Assembly (NCBI GenBank): GCA_017449765.1
Contig: JAFTFE010000039.1
Location: 17,767 to 81,766 of the forward strand
Reading direction: 5' to 3'
DNA from: Lachnospiraceae bacterium
GTDB lineage: Bacteria; Bacillota; Clostridia; Lachnospirales; Lachnospiraceae
Length of the DNA: 64,000 nucleotides
Under the pieces are notes generated by a model. The model saw nothing but the letters and a program-made list of their open reading frames with translations, was not told where the DNA came from and searched no databases. Positions 47,305 to 56,352 of the stretch are shown in pieces. Position numbers and translations under genes: made by a program. How positions within the stretch are numbered: the first letter of the stretch is position 1; each line of letters opens with the position of its first letter.

Positions 47305-48501
47305 ATGGAATTTAATTCGATAGAAGAGGTTGTCGAGGATATAAGACAGGGGAAAATCGTTGTAATCCTTGATAATGAGGACAGGGAAAATGAAGGAGAT
47401 GTTATATGTGCTGCCGAATATGCAACCACAGAGAATGTCAATTTCATGGCAAAGTATGCAAGAGGTCTTATATGTATGCCGATGGCTTATGAATATACGG
47501 ATAAGCTTCATTTGCCGCAGATGTGTATAACCAATACAGATAATCATTGTACGGCATTTTCAGTATCAGTAGACCATATAAGTACAACTACAGGAATATC
47601 TGCAGAAGAAAGAGGTATAACAGCAAGAAAATTTGTAGCTGATGATGCGAAGCCGGATGATTTCAGAAGACCGGGACATATGTTTCCGTTGGAGGCAAGA
47701 CCGGGAGGAGTTATAGAAAGACAGGGACATACCGAGGCGACAGTCGACCTTGTAAGACTTGCAGGTCTTAAGCCGGTTGGTCTTTGCTGTGAGATAATGA
47801 AGGATGACGGCACTATGGCGAGGCGTGATGACTTGCTTGAGTTTGCCAAAGAACATAATCTCAAGATTAGCACGATAGAAAAGCTTATACAATACAGAAA
47901 AGAACACGAGGTGTTTGTAGAATGTGTTGCCAAGGCAAAGATGCCGACAAGGTATGGTGAGTTTACAATCTACGGATATATCAATAAATTAAACGGTGAA
48001 CATCATGTGGCACTCGTAAAAGGTGATATAACAGACGGTGAGCCTGTATTATGCAGAGTTCATTCGGAATGTCTCACAGGCGATGCCTTAGGTTCGGCAA
48101 GATGTGACTGTGGACAACAGTATGATGCGGCCATGAAGGCTATAGCTAAGGAAGGAAGAGGCGTACTTCTTTATATGAGACAGGAAGGAAGAGGAATAGG
48201 TCTAATCAATAAGATAAGGGCATATGAGCTTCAGGATAAGGGACGGGATACTGTCGAGGCCAACCTTGAATTAGGATTTCCTGAGGATGCCAGAGATTAT
48301 ACCATAGGTACTCAGATACTGGTTGATCTTGGAATAAAGAAACTTAGACTTCTCACCAATAATCCGCTAAAAGTGTACGGTCTTGCCGGATATGGACTTG
48401 AGATAGTCGAGCGTGTGCCTATTCAGATTGAGCCAAGCAAATATGATATCTTTTATCTTAAAACCAAGAAAGAAAAAATGGGACATATACTTGACTTATA
48501 G
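47305..48501 (+). CDS. ribBA: Fused DHBP synthase / GTP cyclohydrolase II
   Basis: Bifunctional enzyme: the N-terminal half (about 1-200) makes 3,4-dihydroxy-2-butanone 4-phosphate from ribulose 5-phosphate ([19 protein letters not shown]), and the C-terminal half (about 205-398) is GTP cyclohydrolase II with the zinc-binding [17 protein letters not shown]. Length and fusion are standard for Firmicutes. AAAGGAGG precedes the ATG, 12 bases after ribE. Confidence 0.96.
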   Translation: MEFNSIEEVVEDIRQGKIVVILDNEDRENEGDVICAAEYATTENVNFMAKYARGLICMPMAYEYTDKLHLPQMCITNTDNHCTAFSVSVDHISTTTGISAEERGITARKFVADDAKPDDFRRPGHMFPLEARPGGVIERQGHTEATVDLVRLAGLKPVGLCCEIMKDDGTMARRDDLLEFAKEHNLKISTIEKLIQYRKEHEVFVECVAKAKMPTRYGEFTIYGYINKLNGEHHVALVKGDITDGEPVLCRVHSECLTGDALGSARCDCGQQYDAAMKAIAKEGRGVLLYMRQEGRGIGLINKIRAYELQDKGRDTVEANLELGFPEDARDYTIGTQILVDLGIKKLRLLTNNPLKVYGLAGYGLEIVERVPIQIEPSKYDIFYLKTKKEKMGHILDL

Positions 48502-48591
48502 TCTGTTACGATACATTATATATATGATAAAAACGAAATATAATTGAACACTTATTACAAATAAAAATGAAATTAAAAAGGAGAATTTAAT

Positions 48592-49053
48592 ATGAAAGTT
48601 TTAGAAGGAAATATGGTTGCAGATGGTATAAAGATTGGTATTGTTGCATCAAGATTTAATGAGTTTATAGTTTCAAAACTCATATCGGGTGCCGAGGACG
48701 GACTTGTAAGACATGGTGTCAGAGAAGATGATATAACTCTTGCATGGGTTCCGGGGGCCTTTGAGATACCGGTTATAGCTAAGAAGATGGCTTCATCGGG
48801 AAAATATGACGCTGTTATATGTCTTGGTGCAGTTATCAGAGGTGCAACGAGTCATTATGATTATGTATGTAATGAAGTATCAAAAGGAATAGCTGCAGCT
48901 TCAATGGAGACAGGTGTACCGGTTATGTTTGGTATAGTAACTACGGAGAATATCGAGCAGGCGATAGAGCGTGCGGGTACAAAGGCAGGTAATAAAGGAT
49001 ATGATTGCGCACTTGGTGCGATAGAGATGATTAATCTTATTAAGAATGTATAA
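48592..49053 (+). CDS. ribH: 6,7-dimethyl-8-ribityllumazine synthase
   Basis: Condenses the two riboflavin precursors to lumazine. The 153-residue protein has the family core: [32 protein letters not shown] and [24 protein letters not shown] precedes the ATG. Last gene of the rib operon; the gap to ribBA is 90 bases and lacks a terminator. Confidence 0.96.
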   Translation: MKVLEGNMVADGIKIGIVASRFNEFIVSKLISGAEDGLVRHGVREDDITLAWVPGAFEIPVIAKKMASSGKYDAVICLGAVIRGATSHYDYVCNEVSKGIAAASMETGVPVMFGIVTTENIEQAIERAGTKAGNKGYDCALGAIEMINLIKNV

Positions 49054-49076
49054 AAATTTTGTATGGGGATTGAATT

Positions 49077-50870
49077 ATGAATGAACGTAAGCTTAAGCAA
49101 TTAAATATTGTGGTTATTATGGCTATTCTTGTTGGGCTTATATTCATTTTGCTTTTTGTACTTGTTTTTTCGCCAGAAGGACAGAATCGAATAACGGGTG
49201 ATTCCATAACGGATTTTAATGATGGCTGGATATTAAAATCTTTTGAGGGAGCAAATGATGAAATAATTAATCTTCCCGTAAAAATAAATGCTGATGAATC
49301 TGAAATAATTGTACTTATGCATATGGTGCCATATGATGTAAACGGTAATACAGCTATAGCATTTAAGACAGAATTTCAGAATGTTAGAGTTATGCTGGGA
49401 GAAGAGACAATATATACAAACGGTGTTATGAATGACCAGAAACTAATAAAAAATGCTGTTCCGGGTTATAACATTGTTGAAATAGGAAATGCTTCTCCGG
49501 GTGAAATAATAACTATTTACCTTACCTCTGCTTATAAAAAATATAGTGGTAATATACCAAGCGTTTATTATGGTACCAAAAGCGATATAATATTTAATAT
49601 AATAAACAATAATGTAATAAGCCTTGTACTTGCCATATCACTTATGGCTACAGCGTTTCTGCTTACAGTCTCCCTTATTATTATGAAAAATAAAGAGGTT
49701 GATAAGCAGAAGGCTTTATATGCCTTTGGATTTATATTTGCGACGGCATTGTGGAGCTTATTATCAAATCCGATTATGCAGCTTATTACCAGAAATTTAT
49801 TTGGCATATATATGGCAGGCATGGTTGTAATGCTTCTTCTGCCGGTTATATATATTATGTATCAGAGGTGCTTTGCCTTAAAAAGAAGATATGCAAAAAT
49901 ATTTGAAATCGGAATATATATCTATGCCATAAATTTCCTTACGGGTTCAATATTTCAGATGTTCAATGTATGTGACTTTGCAACCTATGTAAGTATAACC
50001 AAGGTGTTTATTATGATAGGGCTTCTGCTTTTATCGGGACTCATGTATCTGGCTGCGGACGCCTATGAGGATAAGATGATATACAGCAATCTTGTTGCCA
50101 ATACAATACTTCTGGTGACGCTCATTATAGAAGCAATACTTTCATTGTTTAAATTTTATAAAAAATACGATGGACTTATACTTGAAGTTGGATTATATAT
50201 TTTCCTGATTCTCATGGTTATTATCGTGCAGAGGGATATAATCAATGAAGTCAATTCCAAGAAAGAAGAGGCTATTAATAATCTTGAGCAAAAGAAAGAA
50301 AAGATTGTAAAGGACATTAATACCAATCTTGTATTTAAAGCTTTAAATGAAGCGATAAGCTCTCTTAAAAATGATAAGGATAACAGCAGACTTATATACA
50401 ATACTTCGGTATATCTTAAAGATAATATTAAGGCTGCAACAGAAAGTGGTTTAGTACCATGGAAAGAAGAACTTACATATATAAAATCATATCTTGAGAT
50501 GGAGAAAAGAATTAACAAAGGACTCACAATCGAGATAGAGGATAAGGTTGATAACTTTATGATACCATATGGAAGTGTTGAGTTATTAGTAGAGAATGCA
50601 TTAAGAAACGGAGCATTAAAGTCTACCGGAACTCCAAGACTTATCATAAGAATATATGAAAGACTCGATTGCTTTGCAATACAGATTGTGGATAATGGCA
50701 AAGGCATCGGACCGGATAAAAAATTTGACGGAACAGTTCCGTACAAGACAATAAAGAAGAGACTTAAGACGCTTTGTAAAGCAGGTATTGAGATAAGAAA
50801 CAAGGATGGTAAAGGAACCATAATTACCATTAAGGTTCCAAAGGAAGGATTTATTATCAAGGAGGACTAA
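49077..50870 (+). CDS. 7TM sensor kinase-like protein with degenerate phospho-acceptor site
   Basis: Membrane receptor-like protein: one N-terminal helix, an extracytoplasmic domain (about residues 35-165), seven-helix DISM-type bundle (about 175-385), then a LytS/YpdA-type histidine kinase core. The usual INPHFLFNALN phospho-acceptor segment reads INTNLVFKALN, so the His is Asn417. The ATPase boxes are kept in part (LLVENALRN and VDNGKGIGPDKKF). No response regulator is adjacent. It may be a pseudokinase or depend on another phospho-site. ribH ends 23 bases upstream. Confidence 0.78.
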   Translation: MNERKLKQLNIVVIMAILVGLIFILLFVLVFSPEGQNRITGDSITDFNDGWILKSFEGANDEIINLPVKINADESEIIVLMHMVPYDVNGNTAIAFKTEFQNVRVMLGEETIYTNGVMNDQKLIKNAVPGYNIVEIGNASPGEIITIYLTSAYKKYSGNIPSVYYGTKSDIIFNIINNNVISLVLAISLMATAFLLTVSLIIMKNKEVDKQKALYAFGFIFATALWSLLSNPIMQLITRNLFGIYMAGMVVMLLLPVIYIMYQRCFALKRRYAKIFEIGIYIYAINFLTGSIFQMFNVCDFATYVSITKVFIMIGLLLLSGLMYLAADAYEDKMIYSNLVANTILLVTLIIEAILSLFKFYKKYDGLILEVGLYIFLILMVIIVQRDIINEVNSKKEEAINNLEQKKEKIVKDINTNLVFKALNEAISSLKNDKDNSRLIYNTSVYLKDNIKAATESGLVPWKEELTYIKSYLEMEKRINKGLTIEIEDKVDNFMIPYGSVELLVENALRNGALKSTGTPRLIIRIYERLDCFAIQIVDNGKGIGPDKKFDGTVPYKTIKKRLKTLCKAGIEIRNKDGKGTIITIKVPKEGFIIKED

Positions 50871-50871
50871 G

Positions 50872-51645
50872 ATGACATTTGCTGAACAGATAGTTTATGC
50901 TATGTTTAAGCCATCAAGGTTTAAAGAACTGATTGATTTAAAAAAGGGAAGATTTGCTGTGTTTGTAATTGTTTTAATGCTCGCAATCGGAATAGTGAGA
51001 GAAATTATTCCTGAGGCTGCATTTATTGTCGGCTTCGGAGGATTTGAAAGTCTCTTTACAGAAAAAATGGCGCCTTTTAATTTCAATGATGGTGAACTCA
51101 GTATTGAAAAGCCATTCACAATGTCGGTCTCTATGATTAAAATAATGATAGATACAGAGGAAGAAAAAATATCCGACACAAAATTAGACAGAACAGGTGA
51201 ATATATAGCTTTTGGAAGTAAATATTTGTCTATCGTTTTAAAGGAAAATTCTAAGTACATGAGATATCGTGACATAAAACTGGCAGATATACTTCCGGAC
51301 GGTTTTTCTAATGCTACGCTAAAATCGCTTATACCGTTTATATATTTTTATCTAATATTAAATTATTTACTTTATTGTGGCGGGTGCTTCATAAAATATG
51401 CTATATTGGCACTTATATTTAGCATATCAGCAGGAAGTATAAATAGAATTGCCAACATTGGTCTGACCAAAGGAGAGATTTTCAGACTTTGTTTTTATGG
51501 TCAGACACTTGGTATAATAATATCTAATTTTAATGCGGCATTAGGTCTTTTTCCGTCTATGTTCGTGAGCTTTGTTTGTGTTATATTATCAATATCCATG
51601 ATTAATTCAGGCTTAAGACATATGGACAAAAGTAATCAGATCTGA
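50872..51645 (+). CDS. DUF1189-like membrane protein
   Basis: Membrane protein of 257 residues with a cytoplasmic start (FAEQIVYAMFKPSRFKELIDLK), about four to five membrane helices and a large extracytoplasmic loop between the first helix and the others. It resembles DUF1189/YIP1-like proteins, but that assignment is uncertain. AAGGAGG lies inside the end of the previous gene, one base before which the stop occurs, so the two are co-translated. Its last 33 bases overlap the convergent CYTH gene. Confidence 0.6.
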   Translation: MTFAEQIVYAMFKPSRFKELIDLKKGRFAVFVIVLMLAIGIVREIIPEAAFIVGFGGFESLFTEKMAPFNFNDGELSIEKPFTMSVSMIKIMIDTEEEKISDTKLDRTGEYIAFGSKYLSIVLKENSKYMRYRDIKLADILPDGFSNATLKSLIPFIYFYLILNYLLYCGGCFIKYAILALIFSISAGSINRIANIGLTKGEIFRLCFYGQTLGIIISNFNAALGLFPSMFVSFVCVILSISMINSGLRHMDKSNQI

Positions 51646-52113
51646 TATATCTTCATCAGACATGGTGCTCATATTACTGTTATGAAAACGTTTATCAAAG
51701 GTTACCTCATCGGAAAAATAATCCGGTGGGGTAAATCTGTCTGCGGACGCTTCATCGGGGAACTCTACCTCTGCCATAATTACACCTTCAAATACACCTT
51801 TGAATACATCAAGCTCTATTTTTAATGAATTATCTAAAGGAATTAAATAGCGTGTTTTTGTGATGATGTTTCCTACTGATTCATTTAAGAATGTATTATA
51901 TGTATCCTCTGATATGGAGGTTTCCACTTCTTCGCGTTTTATCATACCGGTTGATTTAACTGTCAGGAAGAATTCTTTTTTATCATAAGATATGCGTTTT
52001 CTTACACGGACAACCGGCTTGTCGGCAAGATATGCCTGCTCAATATCGTAATGTTTATATGTATCAAGACTTTCAGGTAGTTTTTTTAAAAGATATTTTC
52101 GTTCTATTTCCAT
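51613..52113 (-). CDS. CYTH domain protein (triphosphate tunnel metalloenzyme family)
   Basis: Protein of 166 residues of the CYTH/TTM superfamily, which binds triphosphate substrates with metal in a beta-barrel tunnel. The N-terminal ExExK motif is present (MEIERKYLLKK: Glu2, Glu4, Lys6), followed by basic and acidic residues (VVRVRKRI, LELDVF) typical of the tunnel. Activity may be inorganic triphosphatase or other; the sequence cannot tell. AGGAG lies before the minus-strand ATG. It overlaps the 3-prime end of the plus-strand membrane gene and diverges from the PfpI gene. Confidence 0.88.
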   Translation of the reverse strand: MEIERKYLLKKLPESLDTYKHYDIEQAYLADKPVVRVRKRISYDKKEFFLTVKSTGMIKREEVETSISEDTYNTFLNESVGNIITKTRYLIPLDNSLKIELDVFKGVFEGVIMAEVEFPDEASADRFTPPDYFSDEVTFDKRFHNSNMSTMSDEDISDLITFVHMS

Positions 52114-52141
52114 TATACATCTCCTGTAAATATTTATTTTC

Positions 52142-52170
52142 TTGAAGAATTATCAGTTATAGTATATACT
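52142..52170 (+). promoter_or_regulatory. Candidate promoter of the DJ-1/PfpI gene
   Basis: TTGAAG, 17 bases, then TATACT. The -10 forms one half of a palindrome that also supplies a divergent -10. Confidence 0.6.
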
Positions 52171-52189
52171 ATTCTCTGGAAATTTTAAA
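52161..52189 (-). promoter_or_regulatory. Candidate divergent promoter of the CYTH gene
   Basis: On the minus strand TTTAAA, 17 bases, then TATACT. The -10 overlaps the plus-strand -10 within the perfect palindrome ATAGTATATACTAT (52159-52172). Confidence 0.45.
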
Positions 52190-52243
52190 CATAAAAGTCT
52201 GATATATATTTTAATGATGATAAACTATACGGAGGATTATATT

Positions 52244-52795
52244 ATGAAGAAGGTTAATGTATTTTTTGCAGAAGGCTTTGAAGAAGTTGAGGCATTGACA
52301 GTTGTAGATTTATTAAGACGTGCAGGTATAGAGACATACACGGTATCAGTTACCGGAGAGAAGATGGTTAGAGGATCGCACGGTATTAAGGTTGAGATGG
52401 ATAAGACCTTTAATGTGATCGCGGATGCAGATGCCATCGTGCTTCCGGGAGGTATGCCGGGTACTCTTAATCTTAAGGCGCATGAGGGATTGGCCGAACT
52501 TATAAGAGAGTATGACAAACAGGGCAAATGGTTATGTGCTATCTGTGCGGCACCTACCGTATATGGAAGTATGGGACTTCTTAAGGACAGACATGCTACA
52601 TGTTATCCGGGTATGGAAGATGAGCTTTCCTGTGCTGATCATCTTACGGATGCAGTTGTAGTTGATGACCATTTTATAACCAGCAGGGGAGTAGGAACTG
52701 CCATAGATTTTTCACTTGCAATAATAAGAAATTTGATTGATGATGTAACTGCTGATAAAATCGCGAGTAGTATAGTATATAGGATAGAAGAATAA
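52244..52795 (+). CDS. DJ-1/PfpI family protein
   Basis: A 183-residue protein of the DJ-1/ThiJ/PfpI superfamily, with the Cys nucleophile in LCAICAAPTVYGSMG and the conserved N-terminal VFFAEGFEEVEAL. Related proteins act as chaperones, deglycases or proteases; which one is unknown. ATG 52244 has GGAGG eight bases upstream; an upstream in-frame ATG at 52214 precedes that site. It lies alone between CYTH and murF. Confidence 0.92.
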   Translation: MKKVNVFFAEGFEEVEALTVVDLLRRAGIETYTVSVTGEKMVRGSHGIKVEMDKTFNVIADADAIVLPGGMPGTLNLKAHEGLAELIREYDKQGKWLCAICAAPTVYGSMGLLKDRHATCYPGMEDELSCADHLTDAVVVDDHFITSRGVGTAIDFSLAIIRNLIDDVTADKIASSIVYRIEE

Positions 52796-52843
52796 ATCTT
52801 CTTTCCACACAACTTACTGCAAGTAATAGGAGATATAAATATT

Positions 52844-54211
52844 ATGAATATAACAGTCAAAGAAGTGGTGGATGTTACAAATGGCAAACTGCTTAACGGG
52901 AATGAAGATGTCATATTATATGATATATGTATTGATTCGAGAATGACTAAAGAGGGAGATTTATTCGTTCCGATAATCGGAGAAAAAACTGACGGACATT
53001 ATTTTATAGAACAGTCTTTAGATAAATGTTCAGCTACGCTTACTTCAAGGCCTGATGAGAAGATTACGGTTGATAAGCCATATATTTTAGTAGATGAGAC
53101 AGTAAAGGCATTACAGGATATAGGTGCATATGTAAGAAGTAAATTTGATATACCGTTTATCGGAGTGACGGGAAGCGTAGGTAAGACTACTACAAGAGAG
53201 ATGATTGCGACAGCTTTATCCGGTGAAAAGAAGGTTTACAGAACCTCCGGCAATCATAATTCACAGATAGGAACTCCGCTTAGTCTTTCACGTATTGATG
53301 AAGATGCAGAGATGGCGGTTATAGAAATGGGAATGAGTGAGGAAGGACAGATGGATATTCTGTCACATCTTGTAAAGCCGGATATATGTGTTATATCCAA
53401 GATAGGTGTTGCACATATAGAATTTCTTAAGACTAAGGAAAATATTCGTAAGGAAAAATTATCAATTATTAATGCCATGAGTGAAGACGGTGCACTGTTT
53501 TTAAACGGCGATGATGATATGCTTGAAGATTTAAAAGGTAAGACCGGCGTCAGGACGATATATTACGGAACAAAGGAATGGTGTGATTACCGTGCTGAGA
53601 ATATTCATATGGAAAATTATCAGTATGTATATGATTATGTTCATGGTGATGAAAGAATAAAGGTTATACTAAATGCACTTGGTAATCATAATGTCATTAA
53701 TTCCCTTGCCGGACTTGCGATAGCAGATTATATGGGGCTTGATGTCAGTATAGCAGCAAAGCAGTTCGAGACATTTAAGGGACTGCGTCAAAAGCTTTTG
53801 CATATACCTAATAAATATACAATAATAGATGATACTTATAATGCAAGTCCTGATTCCATGAAGGCAAGTCTTGATGTATTGGATAAATTTGATGTTGTAG
53901 AGGATGGAAGAAAACTTGCCGTGCTCGGAGATATGTTTGAGCTTGGAGAGAATAGCGAAAAATATCATTATGAGACGGGCGAGTATCTGGCAAAGAAAAA
54001 AATTGATGACCTTATAGTAGTAGGAGAGTTATCACAACATATAGCTGATGCGGTGGAAGCAAATAACCCTGATATAAAATGTTATCGCTTCAAGGACAAT
54101 GGAGAGGTTGCTCTTTATCTTCTGTCAGTTATGAGGCCTCAAGATATAGTTTTGATAAAGGGGTCAAACGGTATGCATCTTAATGAAATTGTGTCTAATC
54201 TCTTGGGGTAA
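52844..54211 (+). CDS. murF: UDP-N-acetylmuramoyl-tripeptide-D-alanyl-D-alanine ligase
   Basis: ATP-dependent ligase adding D-Ala-D-Ala to the peptidoglycan precursor. Three-domain Mur ligase of 455 residues: N-terminal substrate domain (about 1-90), central ATPase with GVTGSVGKTTT (107-117) and the following SGNHNSQIGTPLSLS, and a C-terminal Rossmann domain (IIDDTYNASPDSMKASL). Upstream spacing of about 48 bases with AGGAGA before the ATG. No other mur gene is adjacent except murB 12 kb away. Confidence 0.96.
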   Translation: MNITVKEVVDVTNGKLLNGNEDVILYDICIDSRMTKEGDLFVPIIGEKTDGHYFIEQSLDKCSATLTSRPDEKITVDKPYILVDETVKALQDIGAYVRSKFDIPFIGVTGSVGKTTTREMIATALSGEKKVYRTSGNHNSQIGTPLSLSRIDEDAEMAVIEMGMSEEGQMDILSHLVKPDICVISKIGVAHIEFLKTKENIRKEKLSIINAMSEDGALFLNGDDDMLEDLKGKTGVRTIYYGTKEWCDYRAENIHMENYQYVYDYVHGDERIKVILNALGNHNVINSLAGLAIADYMGLDVSIAAKQFETFKGLRQKLLHIPNKYTIIDDTYNASPDSMKASLDVLDKFDVVEDGRKLAVLGDMFELGENSEKYHYETGEYLAKKKIDDLIVVGELSQHIADAVEANNPDIKCYRFKDNGEVALYLLSVMRPQDIVLIKGSNGMHLNEIVSNLLG

Positions 54212-54230
54212 GTTAGGGTCATCTAACTGG

Positions 54231-54248
54231 CTGAATTAGCGGTTTTTT
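54231..54248 (+). terminator. Possible weak terminator after murF
   Basis: GCT pairs with AGC around GAATT, followed by TTTTTT; a second small stem (AGTTAG with CTAACT) lies just upstream. The stems are short. Confidence 0.4.
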
Positions 54249-54261
54249 GACCTTTGACTTC

Positions 54262-54290
54262 TTGACAGATGAGGGTCGATATGTTAGCAT
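54262..54290 (+). promoter_or_regulatory. Candidate sigma-A promoter upstream of the rubrerythrin gene
   Basis: TTGACA, 17 bases, then TAGCAT preceded by TGT (extended -10). The predicted start is near 54297. Confidence 0.6.
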
Positions 54291-54330
54291 ATTGGTTAGT
54301 AATTATTATCGAAAAATAAATAAGTTAATT

Positions 54331-54387
54331 AATTGCGAAACTTGATATAGGTTCATTTATCTTATAATTGTTTCGCAATTTTTTTAA
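54331..54387 (+). terminator. Leader hairpin with T tract (attenuator or sRNA terminator)
   Basis: A perfect 11-base inverted repeat, AATTGCGAAAC and GTTTCGCAATT, with a 28-base loop is followed by TTTTTT. It lies between the promoter and the rubrerythrin ribosome site, so it would stop transcripts before the gene unless it is prevented from forming. Confidence 0.6.
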
Positions 54388-54410
54388 CTAAAAATAAGGA
54401 GGACATAATT

Positions 54411-54950
54411 ATGAAATATGTATGTACAGTATGCGGATATGTTTACGAAGGAGAGCAGCCACCTGAGGCTTGTCCTATATGTAAGGCACCTGCTGATAAG
54501 TTTAAGGCACAGGCAGGAGAGAGGGTATGGGCGTCAGAACATGTAGTAGGTGTTGCTCAGGGAGTAAGTGAGGATATAATTAAAGACTTAAGATCTAATT
54601 TTGAAGGTGAATGCTCAGAGGTTGGTATGTACCTTGCTATGTCAAGAGTTGCATACAGAGAAGGTTATGCAGAGATTGGTCTTTACTTCGAGAAGGCTGC
54701 TTATGAGGAAGCAGAGCATGCAGCAAAATTTGCAGAGCTTTTAGGCGAGGTAGTAACAGACTCAACTAAGAAAAATCTTGAAATGAGAGTTGATGCTGAA
54801 AACGGTGCAACAGATGGTAAGACTGATTTGGCTAAGCGTGCAAAAGCAGCTAACCTTGATGCAATACATGATACAGTTCATGAGATGGCAAGAGATGAGG
54901 CAAGACACGGAAAAGCATTTGAGGGATTACTCAAGAGATATTTCGGTTAA
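54411..54950 (+). CDS. Reverse rubrerythrin (N-terminal rubredoxin domain)
   Basis: Non-haem iron peroxidase that detoxifies peroxide, and in clostridia also oxygen, using electrons from NADH via partner proteins. The domain order is reversed relative to classic rubrerythrin: a rubredoxin-type FeS4 site comes first (CTVCGY and CPICKAP, residues 5-24), then a ferritin-like diiron domain with Glu-rich helices ([30 protein letters not shown]). The 179-residue length is typical of revRbr. AAGGAGGA lies before the ATG. Rubredoxin follows 64 bases later. The pair indicates an anaerobe exposed to oxidative stress. Confidence 0.93.
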   Translation: MKYVCTVCGYVYEGEQPPEACPICKAPADKFKAQAGERVWASEHVVGVAQGVSEDIIKDLRSNFEGECSEVGMYLAMSRVAYREGYAEIGLYFEKAAYEEAEHAAKFAELLGEVVTDSTKKNLEMRVDAENGATDGKTDLAKRAKAANLDAIHDTVHEMARDEARHGKAFEGLLKRYFG

Positions 54951-55014
54951 TAGATATACGATTGTAAGCCGGATGGCTGATGATAAGAATTAATTAAACG
55001 AAAGGAGAAAAACT

Positions 55015-55188
55015 ATGGATAAGTATTTTTGCAATCCTTGTGGTTACACTTACGATCCTGAAGTAGGTGATCCTGAGCATGGTATAGCACCGGGTACAGC
55101 TTTCGAAGATCTTCCTGATGATTGGGTATGTCCAAACTGTGGAATTGATAAGAGCATGTTCCAGAGATGTATTGAAAATTATAACTAA
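55015..55188 (+). CDS. Rubredoxin
   Basis: A 57-residue small electron carrier. The four Fe ligands are Cys6, Cys9, Cys39 and Cys42 ([11 protein letters not shown] and WVCPNCG), with the usual [17 protein letters not shown] between them. AAAGGAG lies before the ATG. Located downstream of reverse rubrerythrin and ended by a strong terminator, it probably supplies electrons to it. Confidence 0.96.
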   Translation: MDKYFCNPCGYTYDPEVGDPEHGIAPGTAFEDLPDDWVCPNCGIDKSMFQRCIENYN

Positions 55189-55206
55189 TAATTTCGGATA
55201 CATAGT

Positions 55207-55240
55207 AAAAAAGAGAATGATTTTTTCATTCTCTTTTTTA
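55207..55240 (+). terminator. Intrinsic terminator after rubredoxin
   Basis: AAAAAAGAGAATGA pairs with TCATTCTCTTTTTT over a short T loop; a T run is part of the stem. Ends the rubrerythrin operon. Confidence 0.9.
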
Positions 55241-55436
55241 GTGCAAAAATGACTGAATTGTGCTTGGTTAAAAATTATTTGTTATGATTGATAGTATTGA
55301 ATAGCTACTAACAAGCTGTTAATAATTGATTTTTTATAAACGATTAAATTACATCAATTTTATTGTGCAAGTTTTATATTTTTTTTGAATATTAATTCAA
55401 TCCATTGGTAAATACTTAAGAAATTTTTTTTAACCC

Positions 55437-55465
55437 TTGAAAAAAAATAAAAAAAGTCGTAATAT
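55437..55465 (+). promoter_or_regulatory. Candidate promoter of the DUF6465 gene
   Basis: TTGAAA, 17 bases, then TAATAT, in a very AT-rich region about 75 bases before the start codon. The approximately 200 bases before it (55241-55436) hold no gene or clear structure. Confidence 0.5.
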
Positions 55466-55539
55466 CCTATTTGTAGCAAACATAAGATAGACATAAGAGT
55501 TAATTAATACAAATCAAAGATTATACGGAGGAAAACAAA

Positions 55540-56004
55540 ATGGCAGTTAAGAAAGCAACAGTAGATTCAACTATGGCAAAAGTAGAAGCAGCTAAGGCTG
55601 AGGTTAAGAAAGAAGCAGCTCCGGCAAAGAAGGCAGCACCTGCAAAGAAGGCAGCAGCACCTGCTAAGAAGGAAACAGCTAAGGCAGCAGCACCTGCAAA
55701 GAAGGCAGCTCCAGCTAAGAAGGAAGCAGCTAAGGCAGAGACTAAGAAGGCAGCACCTGCAAAGAAGGCAGCTCCAGCAAAGAAGGCAGCACCTGCAAAG
55801 AAGGCAGCTCCGGCTAAGAAGGCAGCAGCAGAGAACGTAGTAATTGAGTTCGCTGGTGGTCAGGTATCTACTTCAGATATCGTTGCTAAGGCAGTTGAAG
55901 TATCAGGTAAGAAGTCAATCAAAGTATTAAATGTATACTATCAGCCAGAGACTGGTATGGTTTACTTCACAGCTGATGGCGAGGAAGGTTCTTTCTCATT
56001 ATAA
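55540..56004 (+). CDS. DUF6465 protein with histone H1-like Ala/Lys/Pro-rich N-terminus
   Basis: A 154-residue protein with an N-terminal low-complexity segment (about residues 8-93) of repeats such as APAKKAAPAKKA, similar to the tails of histone H1-like bacterial DNA-binding proteins, then a short folded C-terminal domain of the DUF6465 family (NVVIEFAGGQVSTSDIVAKA to about residue 154). The basic tail suggests binding of DNA or another anionic polymer, but this is not demonstrated. GGAGGA lies nine bases before the ATG. A strong terminator follows. Confidence 0.85.
   Translation: MAVKKATVDSTMAKVEAAKAEVKKEAAPAKKAAPAKKAAAPAKKETAKAAAPAKKAAPAKKEAAKAETKKAAPAKKAAPAKKAAPAKKAAPAKKAAAENVVIEFAGGQVSTSDIVAKAVEVSGKKSIKVLNVYYQPETGMVYFTADGEEGSFSL
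55601..55830 (+). repeat. Low-complexity repeats encoding PAKKAA units
   Basis: Reiterated gca-cct-gca-aag-aag type codons encode the PAKKA repeats of the DUF6465 protein. Copy number may vary between strains. Confidence 0.8.
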
Positions 56005-56033
56005 GATTTTTATAAACATATAAAACGTAATTT

Positions 56034-56068
56034 CGAGTAGAGGATATATCCTCTACTCGATTTTTTTT
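56034..56068 (+). terminator. Intrinsic terminator after the DUF6465 gene
   Basis: Perfect inverted repeat CGAGTAGAGGA and TCCTCTACTCG around TATA, followed by eight T. Confidence 0.92.
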
Positions 56069-56080
56069 CGATGATATATT

Positions 56081-56352
56081 GTCGGTGATATAGAATGGAT
56101 ATCTTAATCGCAGCTGTGTGCACAGTTGATATATGTCTACCGCAGACACGTTCCCACTCCGTTCGCGACGTCGGCCTACTAACCTCATAAATTATCATAA
56201 ACAGGAGCATGAAGCTTTTGCATAAATGCAAATCTTCACACTCCTGTTTCTTCAATTTATTCGCTAAGTAGACACGTCGCTCAAGGGTCTGCTTGCAGAC
56301 ATATATCCCCTGCATCCACAGCCGTAATTAAGATATCCTCTATCTCGCCGAC
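56081..56352. repeat. Long imperfect palindrome (about 270 bp), MITE-like or structured RNA
   Basis: The two halves are reverse complements over most of their length, centred near 56224 (TTTGCATAAATGCAAA). Matching pieces seen: GTCGGTGATATAGA with the reverse complement of the right end at 56339-56352; GGATATCTTAAT (56098) with ATTAAGATATCC (56327-56338); GATATATGTCT and GCAGAC (56128-56146) with GTCTGC and AGACATATATC (56288-56307); and AAACAGGAG (56199-56207) with CTCCTGTTT (56241-56249). The left arm has about 16 extra bases. No real gene fits inside. At its right end a perfect 12-bp hairpin (CTCTATCTCGCC, GAC, GGCGAGATAGAG; 56338-56364) overlaps. The rest of the 450-base gap up to the WYL gene (56365-56459) shows only a small TGTCC...GGACA dyad. 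Confidence 0.75.

Noticed and set aside
56010-56315. Minus-strand open frame in the long palindrome
   Set aside because: It lies across a terminator and both arms of the palindrome, has no ribosome site and no recognisable domain.
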